This document shows, one piece after another, positions 61,948-64,000 of a stretch of DNA of 64,000 bases. The notes under the pieces are model-generated. The model was given only the letters and a program-made list of their open reading frames with translations. It had not been told where the DNA came from and did no database searches. A program made the translations under genes and the position numbers. Each line of letters starts with the position of its first letter. The stretch's first letter is position 1. The stretch is from an uncultured Pelagibacteraceae bacterium (GTDB lineage: Bacteria; Pseudomonadota; Alphaproteobacteria; Pelagibacterales; Pelagibacteraceae), in contig CABYPE010000003.1 in assembly GCA_902520685.1 (NCBI GenBank), positions 1 through 64,000 of the forward strand, in the 5' to 3' direction.

Positions 61948-62376
61948 ATGATCAGATATAGTCTTATATGTAAAGATTGTGATTTAACCTTTGAAAGTTG
62001 GTTTGCAAGCTCAAAAGAATATGAAAAATTAAAAAGTAAAAACTTTTTGAATTGCCATAAATGTAATTCTATTAAAGTAGAAAAAAACTTAATGGCCCCA
62101 AGTTTTATAAGAAAAAAAATTAATATTACGAATGATAAAAACCAAAAGAAATATAATACGATTAAAAAAACTATTACTGAATATCAAAAATTTATTAAAA
62201 AAAATTTAGAGTATGTTGGAGACAACTTTGCTTATGAGGCGAGATCTATTCACTATAATGGCAAAAAGAAACGAAAAGGTATTTATGGATCAGCATCAAG
62301 AAAAGAACTTAAGGAACTTAAAGAAGAAGGAATTGATGCTCAGATGATTCCTTGGGTTGAAGATAAAAATAATTAA
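61948..62376 (+). CDS. DUF1178 family protein (N-terminal zinc ribbon)
   Basis: MIRYSLICKDCDLTFESWFASSKEYEKL..NCHKCNS; C-terminal IPWVEDKN. Confidence 0.85.
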   Translation: MIRYSLICKDCDLTFESWFASSKEYEKLKSKNFLNCHKCNSIKVEKNLMAPSFIRKKINITNDKNQKKYNTIKKTITEYQKFIKKNLEYVGDNFAYEARSIHYNGKKKRKGIYGSASRKELKELKEEGIDAQMIPWVEDKNN

Positions 62377-63101
62377 TTTTTAATAAATTTAGCAATATAG
62401 TTTACTGATTTATCTCTACTTACTTTCCATTTATCAGTTAAAATATTGAACTGCATTCCATCTATTTTATCTAAATTAAGATTATATTTTTTTAGTGTAT
62501 AAATTAATTCTTCAGGTTTTAAAAACTTTTCCCATTCATGAGTACCTATAGGAAGCCATCGTAGTACATATTCTGCACCAACAATTGCAAAGATATAAGA
62601 TTTGAGCGTTTTATTTAAAGTAGCAACAAACATTATCCCATTTTTTTTTAAGAGTTTACTACATGACCTTAAAAAAAAATTTACATCTTGAACATGTTCT
62701 ACAATTTCCATATTTAAAATTATATCGAAATGATTATTTTTTTCCATTTTTTCTGGTGAGGTACAAATATAATTTATCTTAAGATTATTTTTTTTTGCAT
62801 GAAGTTTAGCAATCTTAATGTTCTTTTCAGATGCATCAATAGCTGTTACCTCAGCTCCCAATCTACACATGGGCTCAGATAATAAACCTCCACCACAACC
62901 TATATCTAAAACTCTAAGTTTTTTTAATGGAGTCTTTTTTTGATTAATCTTAAAGGTTTTAATTATATTATCTTTTATATAGGTAATTCTAATTGGATTG
63001 AACTTGTGCAATGGTTTAAATTTACCATTTGGATTCCACCATTCTTCAGCAATTTTTGAAAATTTTTCTATTTCTTTTTTATTTATTGTGTTATTTTTCA
63101 T
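62373..63101 (-). CDS. ubiG: Ubiquinone biosynthesis O-methyltransferase
   Basis: FSKIAEEWWNPNGKFKPLHKFNPIRI; LDIGCGGGLLSEPMCRLGAEVTAID. Confidence 0.93.
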   Translation of the reverse strand: MKNNTINKKEIEKFSKIAEEWWNPNGKFKPLHKFNPIRITYIKDNIIKTFKINQKKTPLKKLRVLDIGCGGGLLSEPMCRLGAEVTAIDASEKNIKIAKLHAKKNNLKINYICTSPEKMEKNNHFDIILNMEIVEHVQDVNFFLRSCSKLLKKNGIMFVATLNKTLKSYIFAIVGAEYVLRWLPIGTHEWEKFLKPEELIYTLKKYNLNLDKIDGMQFNILTDKWKVSRDKSVNYIAKFIKN

Positions 63102-63169
63102 TTGTAAGTTGACTTTATAATCAACATGTATTTATTCAATAATTTTTAAATTTAAGTGAATAGTTTATC

Positions 63170-64000
63170 ATGAAAATTGTAGTATTAAAATTTGGAGGCA
63201 CATCAGTAGGTACAACAAAGAAAATTAAAAAAATTGCTGAAATAATTGCCGATTATAAAAAGAAAAATTATAAAGTTATTGTAATTTCATCAGCAATGAG
63301 TGGTGTGACAAATGAGTTAATAAAAAAATCTTGTGAAATAAGTGATAATTTTTCTGACTCCGAGTATGATGTCCTAGTTTCTTCTGGAGAACAAATAGCC
63401 TGCTCCCTAATAGCAGGTAGATTAATTCATAAAGGTTATAAATCCAGGTCTTGGCTATCATGGCAAGTTCCAATTACTACATTGGGAGAGCATAAAAATT
63501 CAAGAATTAATCAAATTAATAAGAATAATATTATTAAGTATTTAAGGAAAGGTGGGATACCGATTATTACAGGATTTCAGGGAGTCAATAATGAAAATAG
63601 AATCACTACTATTGGACGAGGAGGATCTGATGCGAGTGCCATTATGGTTGCAAAATTTTTTAAAGCTGACAGGTGTATAATTTATACAGATGTTGAAGGA
63701 GTTTACACAACAGATCCAAATAAATTAAAATACGCAAAAAAAATTAAAGTAATTTCTTATGAGGAAATGTTAGAAATGGCCTCACTTGGAGCTAAAGTTA
63801 TGCAACCAGTTTCTATACAAGATGCAAGACTAAATAGAATTGATATTGAAGTAAAATCATCATTTATTAAAAAATCAGGAACATTGATTACTAAGAGAAC
63901 TAATATAATTAACAATAAGATTATTACTGGTATTTCATCAACTCAAAATGATTCAAAAGTCTCTCTAATAGGAGTTAAAGATAAGCCAGGGGTTGCCGCA
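63170..64000 (+). CDS. lysC: Aspartate kinase (partial, runs off window end)
   Basis: ATG at 63170: MKIVVLKFGGTSVGTTKKIKKIAE...; GRGGSDASAIMVAKFFKADRCIIYTDVEGVYTTDPNK. Confidence 0.92.
   Translation, partial: MKIVVLKFGGTSVGTTKKIKKIAEIIADYKKKNYKVIVISSAMSGVTNELIKKSCEISDNFSDSEYDVLVSSGEQIACSLIAGRLIHKGYKSRSWLSWQVPITTLGEHKNSRINQINKNNIIKYLRKGGIPIITGFQGVNNENRITTIGRGGSDASAIMVAKFFKADRCIIYTDVEGVYTTDPNKLKYAKKIKVISYEEMLEMASLGAKVMQPVSIQDARLNRIDIEVKSSFIKKSGTLITKRTNIINNKIITGISSTQNDSKVSLIGVKDKPGVAA

Noticed and set aside
63276-63473. 65-aa minus ORF inside lysC
   Set aside because: Antisense to the aspartate kinase N-terminus; no motif.

Overview
AT-rich, tightly packed chromosomal window from a streamlined marine-type alphaproteobacterium. 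It looks SAR11/Pelagibacter-like, but the exact lineage is not certain from sequence alone. I saw no prophage, IS element, CRISPR array or classical island. Content is mostly core metabolism and information processing: gyrB-regB; cobT-cobS-dnaJ-like/bolA; aroB-aroK; def-fmt-truA; a long rpmH-rnpA-yidD-yidC-argB-HAD-dapD-dapE-HDAC-SET run; dcd-murA-hisD-infA; hisS-hisZ-hisG; rmuC-PD-(D/E)XK-exoI; folC-accD-trpA-trpB-trpF-pyrF-ihfB-rpsA; aroA-lptB-lptC-kdsD-rnd; gcrA; argD-argF; kdsB-pheA; SRP RNA-dnaX-ybaB-recR; glcB; accA; secA; argJ; ubiG; lysC. There are three tRNAs (Thr-GGT, Phe-GAA, His-GTG) and one SRP RNA. The strongest second-look items are: (1) the trpF-trpB-trpA trio sits in its usual alphaproteobacterial neighbourhood, but TrpB and TrpF have changed several near-invariant catalytic or ligand-binding motifs, so the module may be repurposed; (2) AccA carries a C-terminal transmembrane helix and AccD has a broken zinc-ribbon knuckle; (3) an A9 run in dnaX has stops immediately after it in both alternative frames (a tau/gamma slippage candidate); (4) the glcB-accA spacer lacks a glycine riboswitch but has a perfect TGACA-N6-TGTCA dyad; (5) a compact rmuC/PD-(D/E)XK/exoI nuclease cassette; (6) 8 of 9 convergent CDS pairs overlap at their 3' ends; (7) two tRNAs have atypical T-loops. 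All family assignments come from motif recognition by eye; no database search was run.
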